From Bartonella tamiae Th239 (GTDB lineage Bacteria; Pseudomonadota; Alphaproteobacteria; Rhizobiales; Rhizobiaceae), in NCBI RefSeq assembly GCF_000278275.1, contig NZ_JH725147.1:1371063-1435062 (forward strand): a stretch of DNA of 64,000 bases, written 5' to 3'. The notes under the pieces are model-generated. The model was not told the origin of the DNA. It worked only from the letters and a program-made list of their open reading frames with translations, and made no database searches. Shown here piece after piece: positions 19,056 through 29,927 of this stretch. The first letter of the stretch is position 1. Each line of letters starts with the position of its first letter. Made by a program: the position numbers and the translations under genes.

Positions 19056-20562
19056 AGTAATAGCTCAAGGACGTCTGAAAGGGCGCAAACCGATTGCAGT
19101 TATTGATATCGGCTCCAATTCCGTTCGCCTTGTTGTCTATGAAGGTTTGGTTCGTGCGCCGACAGTATTATTTAATGAAAAAATACTTTGTGGATTAGGC
19201 AAAGGGCTTGCAAATACAGGGCGTTTGGAAGATCAATCTGTTGATATGGCACTACGTACACTTAAGAGATTTAGAGCTGTTTGTGATCAAATTGGTGTTG
19301 AATCTCTTCATACTTTAGCCACTGCCGCAGCAAGAGAGGCTGAAAACGGTTCTTCCTTCATTGAAGAAGCCAGTAGAATTTTAAAAAATGAAATATGTGT
19401 GTTGACTGGTAAGGAAGAAGCAGAATTTTCGTCTTATGGTGTTCTTTCTTATTTTTTTAAACCTAATGGATTGGTTGGTGATCTCGGTGGTGGAAGCCTT
19501 GAATTGGTCAACCTATCTCTTGATAAAATGGATGGCGGTGTAACATTGCCTCTTGGTGGACTGCGCCTTCATGATCTTTCTGCTGGCAATCTTTCAGATG
19601 CATCGAAGATTGTTCAAAAATATTTACAGCAGTCTCATATTTTAGAAAAAAATTATAATCGTCATTTTTATGCTGTTGGCGGGACATGGCGGAATTTAGC
19701 AAAATTGCATATGTTATCAATGCATTATCCACTTCCTGTCATGCACGCTTATGAAGTGACAGCTGAAAGTTTACATGATTTTCTCAATATAATCATGAAG
19801 GGTGAAATTGATACGATAACAGGAATAGAGTCAATTTCAAAAAATCGCCGACATTTGCTTTCTTATGGCGCCATTATTATGAACGAAATCATTCACACAA
19901 TGGCTCCAGAAAAGATTATCTTTTCAGGAGCAGGTGTTCGTGAAGGTTTTCTTTATTCCCGACTTCCAAAAAATATTCGCAAACAAGATCCACTTCTTGC
20001 TGCATGTGAAGAAATGGCCACTTTACGTGCGCGTTCACCGAAACAAGCATATGAATTAATTGCGTTTACTAACAATGCTTTTGAAGTTTTTGGAGTTATA
20101 GAAACTGAAAATCAAAAAAGATATCGCGAAGCTGCGTGCTTACTTGCTGATATTGGTTGGCGTTTTCACCCAGACTATCGGGGCGATCAATCAGCGTTAC
20201 AAATTGCTTACGGTCCTTATCCTGGTATGTCACATCACGGACGACTTTTTACCGCTTTATCAGTTTTTTTTAAAAATGAAGGTCTTTTTGAAGATCAATA
20301 CGCGCCTGATTTTATAAAACTTGCCTCGCAAGAGACAATTGAACGGGCACGATTTTTAGGTGGCATAATGCGTGTTGCTAATTTATTTTCTGCCTCAACT
20401 GCTGGTATTTTACCTGATTTGCGATGGGAGCGAAAAAAGAAAGCTATTGTTTTGAATATACCAAAATGTCATGAAAATCTTGTGGCAGAGCGACCTATAG
20501 GGCGCTTAAAACAACTTACAAAAATTACAGATATAGCTTTAAAATATCAGATTATTGACTAA
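19048..20562 (+). CDS. ppx: exopolyphosphatase (Ppx/GppA family)
   Basis: Removes terminal phosphates from polyphosphate; family members also hydrolyse pppGpp. 504 residues. The ASKHA fold shows [17 protein letters not shown] near residue 18 and [13 protein letters not shown] near residue 142 (phosphate-binding loops), and [14 protein letters not shown] later in the domain. A C-terminal HD-like helical region follows, as in long Ppx proteins. Overlaps the ppk 3' end by 8 bases, which predicts translational coupling. GppA activity cannot be excluded, but the ppk linkage favours Ppx. Confidence 0.94.
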   Translation: MTKVIAQGRLKGRKPIAVIDIGSNSVRLVVYEGLVRAPTVLFNEKILCGLGKGLANTGRLEDQSVDMALRTLKRFRAVCDQIGVESLHTLATAAAREAENGSSFIEEASRILKNEICVLTGKEEAEFSSYGVLSYFFKPNGLVGDLGGGSLELVNLSLDKMDGGVTLPLGGLRLHDLSAGNLSDASKIVQKYLQQSHILEKNYNRHFYAVGGTWRNLAKLHMLSMHYPLPVMHAYEVTAESLHDFLNIIMKGEIDTITGIESISKNRRHLLSYGAIIMNEIIHTMAPEKIIFSGAGVREGFLYSRLPKNIRKQDPLLAACEEMATLRARSPKQAYELIAFTNNAFEVFGVIETENQKRYREAACLLADIGWRFHPDYRGDQSALQIAYGPYPGMSHHGRLFTALSVFFKNEGLFEDQYAPDFIKLASQETIERARFLGGIMRVANLFSASTAGILPDLRWERKKKAIVLNIPKCHENLVAERPIGRLKQLTKITDIALKYQIID

Positions 20563-20710
20563 TTTTTTATTTGTTTGTCATAATAAGCATTACTTCATAA
20601 AATCATGGTGTGAAGAAATTTTCTATTTCTTTGATTTTGCTTAATGATCGTATCTTTAACAAAAGAAATGATTATATAATATGTAAGTAAATTTTTATAT
20701 TAGAAAAATA

Positions 20711-21871
20711 TTATTCATTATTGAAATGTTTTAATGCAATTTTACCGTCATCAAAATAAAACCCTATACGGCCAGCCAGCATATCTTCAGCCTTTTTTCC
20801 AAACATCTCATAACGCCATCCCTGCATGGCAGAGATTGTGCTATATTTTTGATGTTTGGCTATCTTTTCAATATCATCACTTGTCGCAATGATGCGCGCA
20901 GCAATTTTATTTTCTTCTGCAATTATTTTTAATAAAACACGTAAAAGATCAATGGCAGCAGCAACACTTTCACTTAAAGGCACATGTTTAATAATTTGAG
21001 GCAATTGCGCTGTATCTGTTAACATACCTTCATTGACGGCTTCTAATAGTGAGTGAGCTGAGCTGCTACGTTCCCATCCTTTAGTAATGGTTCGAAGTTT
21101 TGCTAAACTTGCTTCATCTTTTGGTTGTTGTGTAGCTATTTCAATCAATGCCTCATCTTTTAATACACGTCCTCTTGGTATATTACGCATTTTTGCTTCA
21201 CGCTCCCGCCATGCAGCTATTTTTTGTAATACGGCAAGTTCACGTGATTTTCGTAAACGTCCTTTTACTTTTTTCCATGCTTCATCTTCAGGAAGATCAT
21301 ATGTTTTAGGTGTTTTTAAAACCGACATTTCTTCATTTAACCAGTCACTTCTCCCTTTTTTTTCAAGTTCTTCATTCAGTACACGATACACTTGGCGTAA
21401 ATAAGTGACATCTGCCAACGCATAAGATAATTGGTTTTCAGAAAGCGGACGAGCACTCCAGTCTGTGAAACGTGAAGTCTTATCAATCGTATCACCTGTA
21501 ATACGATTGACGATTTGGTCATATGAAATGGTTTCCCCATAGCCACAAATTGCGGCGGCAATTTGCGTATCGAAAAGAGGGGTTGGTATGAGTCCAGCCA
21601 TTTTATAAATAATTTCTATATCTTGGCGCGCTGAATGAAATACCTTGACAACTTGTGTGTCACTGATGAGCGTAAAAAAAGATGAAAGATCAATATTTTC
21701 AGATAATGGGTCAATTAATACACTTAATTCATCACTTGAAATCTGGATGAGACAAAGTTCAGGCCAAAATGTTGTTTCGCGTATGAATTCTGTATCAACA
21801 GTCACAAATTGGGATTGCCGTAAAATTGCTATCGCTGTGTTTAAATCATCTGTTTGTGTAATCAATTTCAT
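20711..21871 (-). CDS. rnd: ribonuclease D
   Basis: 3'-5' exoribonuclease involved in tRNA 3'-end maturation, 386 residues. The DEDD motifs are visible: Exo I VDTEFIRETTFWPELCLIQI (Asp/Glu near residues 25-27), Exo II VKVFHSARQDIEIIYKM near residue 75, and Exo III YALADVTYLRQVY near residue 150. One HRDC domain follows from about residue 210 (LAVLQKIAAWREREA). Divergent from aspS with a 149-base spacer. Confidence 0.95.
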   Translation of the reverse strand: MKLITQTDDLNTAIAILRQSQFVTVDTEFIRETTFWPELCLIQISSDELSVLIDPLSENIDLSSFFTLISDTQVVKVFHSARQDIEIIYKMAGLIPTPLFDTQIAAAICGYGETISYDQIVNRITGDTIDKTSRFTDWSARPLSENQLSYALADVTYLRQVYRVLNEELEKKGRSDWLNEEMSVLKTPKTYDLPEDEAWKKVKGRLRKSRELAVLQKIAAWREREAKMRNIPRGRVLKDEALIEIATQQPKDEASLAKLRTITKGWERSSSAHSLLEAVNEGMLTDTAQLPQIIKHVPLSESVAAAIDLLRVLLKIIAEENKIAARIIATSDDIEKIAKHQKYSTISAMQGWRYEMFGKKAEDMLAGRIGFYFDDGKIALKHFNNE

Positions 21872-22020
21872 AGTATAGCATATAACTGAAATTTAAGCGT
21901 TTGTCTTTTGGTATTTTTTCATGCACAGTCTCGTCAATATCTTGACAAATCTGCTTTAAAATGCGTTTTTGCGTTAAGTTTTAAAGCGTATAAACGCACC
22001 AATAACAAAAAGGCAAAATC

Positions 22021-23811
22021 ATGCATCGTTATCGCAGCCATAACTGCGCCGCTCTTCGTAAGAGCGATGTTGGAAATAGTGTTCGTCTTTCAGGGTGGGT
22101 GCACCGTGTGCGTGACCACGGTGGTATTCTTTTTATTGATCTGCGGGATCATTTTGGCATAACTCAAATTGTTGCTGATCCTGATTCTCCTGCTTTTAAA
22201 CAAGCAGAGGTTGTTCGTGGTGAATGGGTCATCCGTGTTGATGGAGAAGTTCGCGCACGCTCAAACGAGACAGTGAATGCTAGTTTGCCAACAGGTGAGG
22301 TGGAAATTTTTGCACAAGACATTGAGATTTTATCAAAAGCTGATGAATTGCCTTTACCCGTTTTTGGTGAACCGGACTATCCAGAAGACATTCGATTGAA
22401 ATATCGTTTTTTAGATTTGCGTCGTGAAACATTGCATCATAATATTATGAAACGGACTGAGATTGTCGCCTCTATTCGTCGCAGAATGCAAGAAAAATCA
22501 TTCACAGAATTTACAACACCGATTTTAACAGCTTCATCGCCTGAGGGGGCGCGTGATTTTCTTGTGCCTAGTCGCATTCATGCAAATAAGTTTTATGCTC
22601 TACCACAAGCACCACAACAATATAAGCAATTGCTTATGATGTCGGGATTTGACAAATATTTTCAAATTGCGCCTTGTTTTCGTGATGAGGATCCAAGAGC
22701 TGATCGTCTTCCTGGTGAATTTTACCAACTTGATATTGAAATGAGTTTTGTTGAACAAGATGAAATTCTTGAAACAATGGAACCTATCATTCGCGGAATT
22801 TTTGAAGAGTTTGCAGATGGAAAACCGGTTAATCAGATATTGCCCCGTATTCCCTATGATGAAGCTATGCGTAAATATGGTTCAGATAAACCTGATTTGC
22901 GAAATCCTATCGTTATGGAAAATGTATCAGAGCATTTTCGTGATTCAGGTTTTAAGGTTTTCGCCAATATTTTAGCTAATGATGAAAAGGCTGAAGTTTG
23001 GGCGATACCCGCTAAAACAGGCGGAAGTCGCGCTTTTTGTGATCGTATGAATTCATGGGCGCAAGGAGAAGGTCAGCCGGGTCTTGGTTATATTTTCTGG
23101 CGCAAAGAAAATAATACTTTAGAGGGAGCTGGACCGATAGCAAAAAATATTGGCTCTGAGCGCGTTGAATCAATTCGTGCACAACTTGACTTAAATGATG
23201 GTGATGCCTGCTTCTTTGTGGCAGGTCATCCATCTAAATTTGTATCATTTGCGGGTGCAGCACGTGCGCGTGCTGGAGAAGAATTGAATTTGTTTAATCG
23301 TGACCAATTTGCTTTGGCTTGGATTGTTGATTTTCCTTTTTATGAATGGAACGAGGACGAAAAAAGAATTGAGTTTTCTCATAATCCGTTTTCTATGCCG
23401 CAAGGTGGAAAGGATGCGCTTGATAATCAAGATCCTTTGACAGTTAAAGCCTTCCAATTTGATATTGTCTGTAATGGGTTTGAAATTGGTTCTGGGGGTA
23501 TACGTAATCATCTTCCAGAAGCAATGGTTCGTGCTTTTGAAATTGCTGGTCTCAACAGGGATGTTGTTGAAGAGCGTTTTGGTGGTCTTTATCGTGCGTT
23601 TCATTATGGAGCACCACCTCATGGCGGAATGGCTGCAGGAATTGATCGTATCGTGATGCTTCTTTTAGGAGTTAAAAATTTAAGAGAAATTTCTCTCTTC
23701 CCAATGAACCAACAAGCTGTTGATTTGTTGATGGGTGCTCCATCAGAAGTCTCGTCAGCACAATTGAGAGATTTACATATTCGTCTTGCACCTAGTGTTA
23801 AAGAAACATAA
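22021..23811 (+). CDS. aspS: aspartate--tRNA ligase
   Basis: Class II synthetase, 596 residues. The N-terminal OB fold binds the anticodon ([20 protein letters not shown]). Motif 2 is [20 protein letters not shown], followed by a bacterial GAD insertion and motif 3 near [20 protein letters not shown]. The GEFYQLD form of motif 2 is the alphaproteobacterial type. Such enzymes may also charge tRNA-Asn for GatCAB transamidation if AsnRS is absent; that cannot be tested in this window. A strong hairpin terminator follows at 23837. Confidence 0.97.
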   Translation: MHRYRSHNCAALRKSDVGNSVRLSGWVHRVRDHGGILFIDLRDHFGITQIVADPDSPAFKQAEVVRGEWVIRVDGEVRARSNETVNASLPTGEVEIFAQDIEILSKADELPLPVFGEPDYPEDIRLKYRFLDLRRETLHHNIMKRTEIVASIRRRMQEKSFTEFTTPILTASSPEGARDFLVPSRIHANKFYALPQAPQQYKQLLMMSGFDKYFQIAPCFRDEDPRADRLPGEFYQLDIEMSFVEQDEILETMEPIIRGIFEEFADGKPVNQILPRIPYDEAMRKYGSDKPDLRNPIVMENVSEHFRDSGFKVFANILANDEKAEVWAIPAKTGGSRAFCDRMNSWAQGEGQPGLGYIFWRKENNTLEGAGPIAKNIGSERVESIRAQLDLNDGDACFFVAGHPSKFVSFAGAARARAGEELNLFNRDQFALAWIVDFPFYEWNEDEKRIEFSHNPFSMPQGGKDALDNQDPLTVKAFQFDIVCNGFEIGSGGIRNHLPEAMVRAFEIAGLNRDVVEERFGGLYRAFHYGAPPHGGMAAGIDRIVMLLLGVKNLREISLFPMNQQAVDLLMGAPSEVSSAQLRDLHIRLAPSVKET

Positions 23812-23836
23812 TTCATAAACAAGTTAGTCATATTAG

Positions 23837-23865
23837 TTAAAAGCACATTTTGAATGTGCTTTTAA
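23837..23865 (+). terminator. rho-independent terminator of aspS
   Basis: A perfect 13-bp stem (TTAAAAGCACATT with AATGTGCTTTTAA) around a 3-base loop (TTG), starting 26 bases after the aspS stop. The U-tract is short (CTTTTAATTG). The A-rich 5' arm would also let it work on the other strand. Confidence 0.8.
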
Positions 23866-24134
23866 TTGTATCTGATGCTAAGAATAAAATTGATAGATAT
23901 TTAATTATTAAAGGAACAATATAAAATTCTTACGATTTTGATAGCGATGTCAGTGTAAGAAATGTTTTAGTTCCAATTTTTACATAAAAGTGATGCATTT
24001 TAAACCATTCAAAACTGACTTTTTTAAAAAAAAATCATAACTATGAAATGAATGATCCTTCATGATATTTAATAAAAATATACAAAGGATCATTTGAATT
24101 TAAAGACAGTTTAAAACTATTTGCATTGATCAAT
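23866..24134. other. intergenic region rich in inverted repeats
   Basis: AT-rich DNA between the aspS terminator and the terminator of the exported-protein gene. It holds two further inverted repeats: an imperfect ~20-bp pair (23913-23933 with 23955-23974; GGAAC and TTCTTAC mirrored by GTAAGAA and GTTCC) and a perfect 10-bp pair (AATGATCCTT 24051-24060, AAGGATCATT 24085-24094). I found no coding frame. A small RNA or a decayed gene are both possible. Confidence 0.45.
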
Positions 24135-24167
24135 AAAAAACTCGCTAATTGTAATAGCGAGTTTTTT
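24135..24167 (-). terminator. bidirectional rho-independent terminator
   Basis: AAAAAACTCGCTA (24135-24147), loop ATTGTAA, TAGCGAGTTTTTT (24155-24167): a 7-bp core stem flanked by A and T runs. It works on either strand. It sits 24 bases beyond the stop of the reverse gene ending at 24192 and most likely terminates that gene. Confidence 0.8.
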
Positions 24168-24191
24168 ATAATTATCATATCATAATGTGTA

Positions 24192-25382
24192 TTATTTATT
24201 TGCTTCAATGGTGATATTGAGAACATCAACAAGCTTTGCAGGTTCTGTTGCAGCTAAAGTAGAAATAAGCGCTGAGGTTACAGGTGTTTCTGGCTTTGCG
24301 CTTACGATAAGTGATTGCGGGTTATCTAAATATTTGCCTAATTGTTCTGTTGTATTTTTTACAAATTCTGGATGTTGAATTTGTGTTGCTATTAAAGGCA
24401 AAAACATTTTAATTTGTGCAACAAAATCAGAGCGGCTCATACCCTTATCTTTTGCTTGACCGTCTAGAATACGCCCAGTTAATGAGTCATCATGATATGC
24501 AATCTGTAATTCTTTGATTTCAATTTGTTGTAAAAAACCAATTTGAGCGAGCATAAGAGCGTTTTCATCAACATTCTTGTTGAAAACGCTTTTTTGTAAG
24601 GTCAAAGCATCTTTTATAAGTTCCTTGGTAAAGCCATTAATATGAAATGTTAGGTTCAATGCGCCCATATCATCTAATGTCAGAAGTAATTTGTCGTTAT
24701 TGACTTCACCTGTGTTTAAGTTGGTGTTTATGTTCCAATCTAACGCACCAGAAAATTGAGTATAGCCCAGTGTTTTAAGAAAATTTATGGTAGGTTCACT
24801 TGTGTTTTCTTCAAAAGGATAATCATATTTTTGAATATTAAAGGCAGTATTAAGTACGGATTGATCATTTTGTAGTGTATTGACAACATTAATACCTTGA
24901 ATTGTCGCTACTGGCTTTAAATTTTCAGTTGCCTTAAATTCGCCAATAGTAAAACGACCAACAGGCATGAGATCTAATATGATGTTGGTATTTTCTTCTG
25001 ATGTAAGATAGATATTTTCTAGCGTTATTTCTTTAATATCTATCGTTGTATCGCCATTATTATTTTTGAGTAAAGGGATGTAAACTTTTTCAGTTTTATA
25101 GTTTTTTTCATCATCTTCACTAACATTTTCAAATTTGAGAGTGTCTATATCAAAGATGGGATATGTATTTTTATCTAAGTTTAATTTTACATTTTTTAAA
25201 ATAATGTCATTGCCATCAGAAGTGGTTTCATCATAAGTCAAGGAAATGGAAGAAGACTCTAATTCATGTTGTAAACGTTTTGTGAATTCTTCTGGATCAA
25301 CAGACCAAGCTTTCGAAACAAAACCAATTGCAATAATTATAAACGTTGTCAGTTTAAGAACTATTTTTAAATGTTTAAACAT
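24192..25382 (-). CDS. exported protein of unknown function
   Basis: 396 residues that I do not recognise. Residues 1-28 form a signal peptide (KIVLKLTTFIIIAIGFVSKA, then WSVDPEE). The mature part alternates short hydrophobic strands with polar residues (LKNVKLNLD, ITLENIYLT, FTIGEFKA), suggesting a long beta-rich repetitive fold like those of AsmA- or YdgA-type envelope proteins; that is only a resemblance. No cysteines or catalytic motif stand out. The C-terminal third (SRSDFVAQIKMFLPLIATQI) is more helical. It is a single-gene unit with its own terminator at 24135, divergent from parC. Confidence 0.75.
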   Translation of the reverse strand: MFKHLKIVLKLTTFIIIAIGFVSKAWSVDPEEFTKRLQHELESSSISLTYDETTSDGNDIILKNVKLNLDKNTYPIFDIDTLKFENVSEDDEKNYKTEKVYIPLLKNNNGDTTIDIKEITLENIYLTSEENTNIILDLMPVGRFTIGEFKATENLKPVATIQGINVVNTLQNDQSVLNTAFNIQKYDYPFEENTSEPTINFLKTLGYTQFSGALDWNINTNLNTGEVNNDKLLLTLDDMGALNLTFHINGFTKELIKDALTLQKSVFNKNVDENALMLAQIGFLQQIEIKELQIAYHDDSLTGRILDGQAKDKGMSRSDFVAQIKMFLPLIATQIQHPEFVKNTTEQLGKYLDNPQSLIVSAKPETPVTSALISTLAATEPAKLVDVLNITIEANK

Positions 25383-25508
25383 ATTTTATCCCATGATACT
25401 GAAAATAAAGATTTATAGATCATTAACAATTTCTGTATTTGATCGCAAGTAGGTCTGAAGTGTTGAAGATGGCTTGCGGGCGAATCGCCAAGTTGCTAAC
25501 GTTTTTTT

Positions 25509-27758
25509 ATGTCTGATAAAGTGATTCGTAGTTCCGAAAATGAGCATATAGAAACGGTTGATTTGCGTTCTGCATTGCAAGAGCGTTATTTGGCTTATGC
25601 CTTGTCAACCATTATGCATCGGGCATTGCCTGATGTGCGTGATGGTTTGAAACCTGTTCATAGACGTATTATTCATGCTATGAGACTTTTAAAGCTCAAC
25701 CCCGATCAATCATATGCAAAATGCGCCCGTATTGTTGGGGATGTGATGGGTAAATTTCACCCGCATGGTGATACGTCTATTTATGATGCTCTTGTCCGTC
25801 TTGCTCAAGATTTTGCTGTACGTTATCCGCTGGTTGATGGACAGGGTAATTTTGGCAATATTGACGGTGATAATGCAGCTGCTATGCGTTATACTGAAGC
25901 ACGTATGACAGAAGTATCAACACTTCTTCTTGACGGTATTTCAGAAAATGCTATCGACTTTCGTCCAACTTATAATGAGGAAGATGAAGAGCCGTCAGTT
26001 TTACCTGGTGCCTTTCCTAATTTATTGGCAAATGGATCGTCTGGCATTGCCGTTGGAATGGCAACATCAATCCCTCCACATAATGTTGCCGAACTCTGTG
26101 ATGCAGCCATTCATTTGATTTCTCAGCCAGAGGCTAGTCATTCCGATCTTTTAAAATTTGTTTTAGGTCCTGATTTTCCAACAGGTGGTGTTTTGGTTGA
26201 ACCAAAAACAAGTATCGAAAATGCTTATGAAACGGGAAGAGGTGCTTTTCGCTTGCGCGCGCGCTGGCATAAGGAAGAGGGAGGCCGCGGTGCATATATT
26301 ATTGTCGTAACAGAAATCCCTTATCAAATTCAAAAATCTCGTTTAATTGAAAAAACAGCAGAGCTTTTATTAGCGCGGCGTCTTCCAATGCTTGATGATA
26401 TTCGTGATGAATCCGCACAAGATATACGAATTGTTTTAGAACCTAAGAATAGAAGCGTTGATCCAGAACTTTTGATGGAATCGCTTTTTAAATTAACGGA
26501 TTTTGAGGTTCGCGTACCGCTAAACTTAAATGTTCTCACATTAGGCAAGGTGCCCAATGTTTTATCATTGAAAGAAACACTGAAACAATGGCTCGCTCAT
26601 CGCCAAGAAGTTTTAACGCGTCGTGCCCAACATCGTTTGGATAATATCGCGCATCGTTTGGAGATTTTGGGTGGTTATTTAATTGCTTATCTTAACTTGG
26701 ATGAAGTTATACGTATTATTCGAGAGGAAGAGGAGCCCAAAAAAAGTCTTATAAGTCATTTTGAATTAAGTGAAATTCAAGCGGAAGCCATTTTAAATAT
26801 GCGATTGCGTTCTTTAAGAAAACTTGAAGAATTTGAAATCCGAAAAGAATTTGAAGGCTTAAAAGAAGAAGCAAAAGACTTACATGCTTTATTGGCGTCT
26901 CAAGTTAAGCAGTGGAAAGCTATAGCGCAAGAAATTGGTGAGGTAAGAAAAAAATACTCTCCAGATAGTTTTTTAGGAAAAAGACGCACGACCTTTGAAG
27001 ATGCGCCTACGCATAATTTTGAAGAAATTCATCAGGCGATGATTGAAAAAGAGCCTGTAACCATCATTATATCGGAAAAAGGTTGGATGCGCGCACTTAA
27101 AGGGCATATAAGTGACCATTCTAATTTTTCTTTTAAAGAGGGTGATCGTTTAAAATTTGCTTTTCCAGCTTATACAACTGATAAAATTGTTGTTATGAGT
27201 ACAGGGGGAAAATTTTTTACACTTGGTGCTCATATTCTTCCAGGGGGGCGTGGACATGGGGAACCAATACGTATCCTTGTCGAAATGGATAATGATCAGG
27301 ATATATTGACAGCTTTTGTTCATGATCCAAAACAAAAAAGATTATTGGCATCACATTTAGGGAATGGATTTATTATTCCTGAAAGCGATCTTATTGCGAC
27401 GACGCGCAAAGGTAAGCAGATTATGAATGTAAAATTTCCTGATGAAGCTTTTATTTGTGTTCCTGTGAGCGGCGATCATGTTGCCATTGTTGGAGAAAAT
27501 AGAAAGATGCTTGTTTTCCCGATAGAGCAAATTCCTGAAATGACACGTGGCAAAGGGGTCAGATTGCAGCGCTATAAAGATGGGGGCGTGAGTGATATTA
27601 CGACGTTTAATATAGAAGATGGCTTGACGTGGAAAGATACAGCAGAACGTATATTTATACGCCAATCAAATGATCTTATCGAATGGAGTGGTCATCGTGC
27701 TGCAGCAGGTCGTATGGTTCCAAAAGGATTTCCACGTTCAGGTAAATTTTCTGTATAA
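25509..27758 (+). CDS. parC: DNA topoisomerase IV subunit A
   Basis: Decatenating type IIA topoisomerase subunit, 749 residues. The winged-helix region has [20 protein letters not shown] and the catalytic Tyr128 in [11 protein letters not shown]. The quinolone region reads [15 protein letters not shown], with Thr89 and Asp93 at the positions of E. coli Ser80 and Glu84. The C-terminal beta-pinwheel starts about residue 510 ([20 protein letters not shown]). Length and the absence of the GyrA-box favour ParC over GyrA, and parE is in the same window (41.4 kb). Confidence 0.95.
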   Translation: MSDKVIRSSENEHIETVDLRSALQERYLAYALSTIMHRALPDVRDGLKPVHRRIIHAMRLLKLNPDQSYAKCARIVGDVMGKFHPHGDTSIYDALVRLAQDFAVRYPLVDGQGNFGNIDGDNAAAMRYTEARMTEVSTLLLDGISENAIDFRPTYNEEDEEPSVLPGAFPNLLANGSSGIAVGMATSIPPHNVAELCDAAIHLISQPEASHSDLLKFVLGPDFPTGGVLVEPKTSIENAYETGRGAFRLRARWHKEEGGRGAYIIVVTEIPYQIQKSRLIEKTAELLLARRLPMLDDIRDESAQDIRIVLEPKNRSVDPELLMESLFKLTDFEVRVPLNLNVLTLGKVPNVLSLKETLKQWLAHRQEVLTRRAQHRLDNIAHRLEILGGYLIAYLNLDEVIRIIREEEEPKKSLISHFELSEIQAEAILNMRLRSLRKLEEFEIRKEFEGLKEEAKDLHALLASQVKQWKAIAQEIGEVRKKYSPDSFLGKRRTTFEDAPTHNFEEIHQAMIEKEPVTIIISEKGWMRALKGHISDHSNFSFKEGDRLKFAFPAYTTDKIVVMSTGGKFFTLGAHILPGGRGHGEPIRILVEMDNDQDILTAFVHDPKQKRLLASHLGNGFIIPESDLIATTRKGKQIMNVKFPDEAFICVPVSGDHVAIVGENRKMLVFPIEQIPEMTRGKGVRLQRYKDGGVSDITTFNIEDGLTWKDTAERIFIRQSNDLIEWSGHRAAAGRMVPKGFPRSGKFSV

Positions 27759-28093
27759 TTGAAAATTTTCACCGTTTATTGATGTTGACACTTAGAAGTA
27801 AATTTTTTGGACTAAAAATATTTTAACATATATTTATAATTGCATATGGTATTATGATACCTCACAATTAAATCATTGTTTCATTTCATTATTTTTGTGT
27901 TGACCATAAATTAAGAAAACTATAAGAAGCAATCTCTGTGTTGAAAACATGGTGCCACTTATACTGTGGTATGTATTGCATAAATAATATCTGTTCAATC
28001 ATAAAATGAGGATCAGACGTTAATTTTTAAGTGACATTAAGCAACAAAAAAAGCTTTCGTTTGTCGAAAGATATTTATTAAAGGACATCTTCT
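27759..28093. other. rplM-rpsI upstream region
   Basis: 335 bases between parC and rplM. TTGACC (27900-27905) and TATAAG (27921-27926) are a possible promoter, but the 15-base spacing is short. A 6-bp hairpin lies at 28054-28070. No coding frame longer than 14 codons was found by eye in the stretch near parC. Confidence 0.4.
28054..28070 (+). promoter_or_regulatory. hairpin in the rplM mRNA leader, candidate r-protein autoregulation site
   Basis: CTTTCG (28054-28059), loop TTTGT, CGAAAG (28065-28070): a perfect 6-bp stem ending 23 bases before the rplM ATG and just ahead of its AAAGGACA ribosome site. In E. coli the rplM-rpsI mRNA is known to be autoregulated by L13. Whether this hairpin does that job is inference. 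Confidence 0.35.
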
Positions 28094-28558
28094 ATGGCAA
28101 CTTTTTCTCAAAAGCCTGCTGAAGTAGTAAAGAAATGGATCATTATTGATGCCGAAGATCTTGTATTAGGTCGTCTTGCTACATTCGTCGCAAATCGTTT
28201 GCGTGGCAAACACAAATCAACATTCACACCTCATGTTGATGATGGTGATAATGTTATCGTTATAAATGCCGAAAAAGTGGCATTAACGGGTAAAAAATAC
28301 ACAGACAAAAAATATTATTGGCATACGGGTTATCCCGGTGGCATAAAAGAACGCACTGTTCGCCAAATTATTGAAGGTCGTTTTCCTGAGCGTGTCGTCG
28401 AAAAGGCTATTGAGAGAATGATTCCTCGCGGTCCTCTTGGTCGTCGTCAAATGAAAAATTTGCGTGTTTATGCCGGTTCACAACATCCGCATGAAGCACA
28501 GCAGCCCGAAACAATAGATGTCGGCGCACTTAATAGTAAAAACAAAAGGATTGCTTAA
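28094..28558 (+). CDS. rplM: 50S ribosomal protein L13
   Basis: Early-assembly large-subunit protein, 154 residues. The L13 core is clear: [40 protein letters not shown], and the signature [20 protein letters not shown]. The AAAGGACA ribosome site is well placed. It forms the conserved rplM-rpsI operon, with only two bases to rpsI. Confidence 0.98.
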   Translation: MATFSQKPAEVVKKWIIIDAEDLVLGRLATFVANRLRGKHKSTFTPHVDDGDNVIVINAEKVALTGKKYTDKKYYWHTGYPGGIKERTVRQIIEGRFPERVVEKAIERMIPRGPLGRRQMKNLRVYAGSQHPHEAQQPETIDVGALNSKNKRIA

Positions 28559-28560
28559 TC

Positions 28561-29046
28561 ATGACTGAGATCAATTCTCTCGCCGAACTCGGTGCTGCAA
28601 CCAATCATGTTGAAAGTTCTGAAATTTCTGCACCTGTACATGTACAAAAATTAGATTCTCACGGACGTGCTTATGCTACAGGGAAACGTAAAGATGCCGT
28701 AGCGCGTGTATGGGTGAAACCTGGAACAGGTAAAATCGTTGTTAATAATAAAGATTTTGACAAATATTTTGCCCGTCCTGTGCTTCAAATGATTTTACGT
28801 CAACCTATTGTCGCATCCAATCGGGATGGACAATTTGATATTATAGCCACTGTTGCAGGTGGTGGTCTTTCTGGACAGGCAGGGGCCGTTCGTCATGGTA
28901 TATCGAAGGCCTTAACTTATTACGAGCCGAGTTTACGTGCTATTTTGAAAAAGGGTGGTTTTCTTACGCGTGACAGTCGTGTGGTCGAGCGTAAAAAATA
29001 TGGTAAAGCTAAAGCACGCCGTTCATTCCAATTTTCTAAACGCTAA
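28561..29046 (+). CDS. rpsI: 30S ribosomal protein S9
   Basis: Small-subunit head protein, 161 residues. The N-terminal ~30 residues are an extension typical of alphaproteobacteria; the core begins at [39 protein letters not shown] is the S9 signature. The basic tail [11 protein letters not shown] reaches the P-site tRNA in known ribosomes. A strong hairpin follows at 29063. Confidence 0.98.
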   Translation: MTEINSLAELGAATNHVESSEISAPVHVQKLDSHGRAYATGKRKDAVARVWVKPGTGKIVVNNKDFDKYFARPVLQMILRQPIVASNRDGQFDIIATVAGGGLSGQAGAVRHGISKALTYYEPSLRAILKKGGFLTRDSRVVERKKYGKAKARRSFQFSKR

Positions 29047-29062
29047 TAAATCACAAACAATT

Positions 29063-29084
29063 AAACCCCGCAAATGCGGGGTTT
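29063..29084 (+). terminator. terminator of rplM-rpsI
   Basis: AAACCCCGC, loop AAAT, GCGGGGTTT: a perfect 9-bp GC-rich stem 17 bases after the rpsI stop, followed by AT-rich sequence but no long T-run. Confidence 0.8.
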
Positions 29085-29176
29085 ATAATATTATTAAAAT
29101 TTCTTTTTTTTGAATACCGTTCCATTGCCCTAATAAAATCATTATATTTGTTTTATTTTTTTAAAAAAATATTTTT

Positions 29177-29560
29177 TCAACATGATCCTATATGTTCATC
29201 TAAGAAGCGTTTGATCATTTCAATGAAGATTGGAACTGAAATTGGTTTTGACATATAATCTTCGCAACCGCTTGCACGTATGCGTTCTTCATCTCCCTTC
29301 ATGGCAAAAGCTGTAACAGCAACAACGGGTATATGACGCAATTCACTATCGGCTTTTAATTGTTTGATAATATCAATACCAGAAACTTCAGGCAATTGTA
29401 TATCCATCAATATGAGGCTAGGTGATGATTTACGTGCCAAATCGAGAGCTTCTAGCCCACTGCGTGTTTCAACGGTTTCATAACCACTTGCTTCAACAAG
29501 GTCACGAAAAAGCTTCATATTAAGCTCATTATCTTCGACAATCATGACTTTTTTTGACAT
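29177..29560 (-). CDS. divK: single-domain response regulator DivK
   Basis: 127-residue receiver domain with no output domain. It reads [16 protein letters not shown] (acidic pocket), the phospho-acceptor Asp in [12 protein letters not shown], the Thr in [14 protein letters not shown] and the Lys in DYMSKPI. This is very close to DivK, the cell-polarity regulator that controls the DivJ/PleC/DivL-CckA-CtrA pathway in alphaproteobacteria. I start at 29560 because GGAG lies 8 bases upstream; the upstream in-frame ATG at 29587 adds nine basic residues and has no such site. The partner pleD, often next to divK, is not here. Confidence 0.92.
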   Translation of the reverse strand: MSKKVMIVEDNELNMKLFRDLVEASGYETVETRSGLEALDLARKSSPSLILMDIQLPEVSGIDIIKQLKADSELRHIPVVAVTAFAMKGDEERIRASGCEDYMSKPISVPIFIEMIKRFLDEHIGSC

Positions 29561-29633
29561 AAAGAAACTCCGCTCTTTTCGTATCATTGTTTAAAGAGTA
29601 AACTAAACTTCGTTACCAGTTGACTAAAATAAG

Positions 29634-29927
29634 ATGAAAAAAGACATTTTAAATAAAGAAGATGCACAAGAACTTGCAACACTTGCTCTTTTGTTCATTG
29701 CGAATGATTCTGAACTTTTGCAAAGATTTTTAAATATAACAGGTATTGCTGCAAATGATATTCGTAAAGCTGCATCAACCGTTGGTTTTCATGCTGGGGT
29801 ATTACAATTTATCGCAGCACATGAGCCGACATTATTAGAGTTTGCAAAAAAAAAGTCTTTTTCACCAAATCTTATTGAAAAAGCACTTTTATTTTTACCT
29901 GGTGGTGAAAAAATCGAATGGAATTAA
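29634..29927 (+). CDS. DUF3572 family protein
   Basis: 97-residue, mainly helical protein matching the alphaproteobacterial DUF3572 pattern: [20 protein letters not shown], then [20 protein letters not shown] and a C-terminal [12 protein letters not shown]. Function unknown. Divergent from divK and overlapping dinB by 10 bases, so probably translated together with the polymerase. Confidence 0.85.
   Translation: MKKDILNKEDAQELATLALLFIANDSELLQRFLNITGIAANDIRKAASTVGFHAGVLQFIAAHEPTLLEFAKKKSFSPNLIEKALLFLPGGEKIEWN

Noticed and set aside
29561..29633. CtrA box between divK and DUF3572
   Set aside because: TTAA-like half-sites are present but not with the required 7-base spacing.
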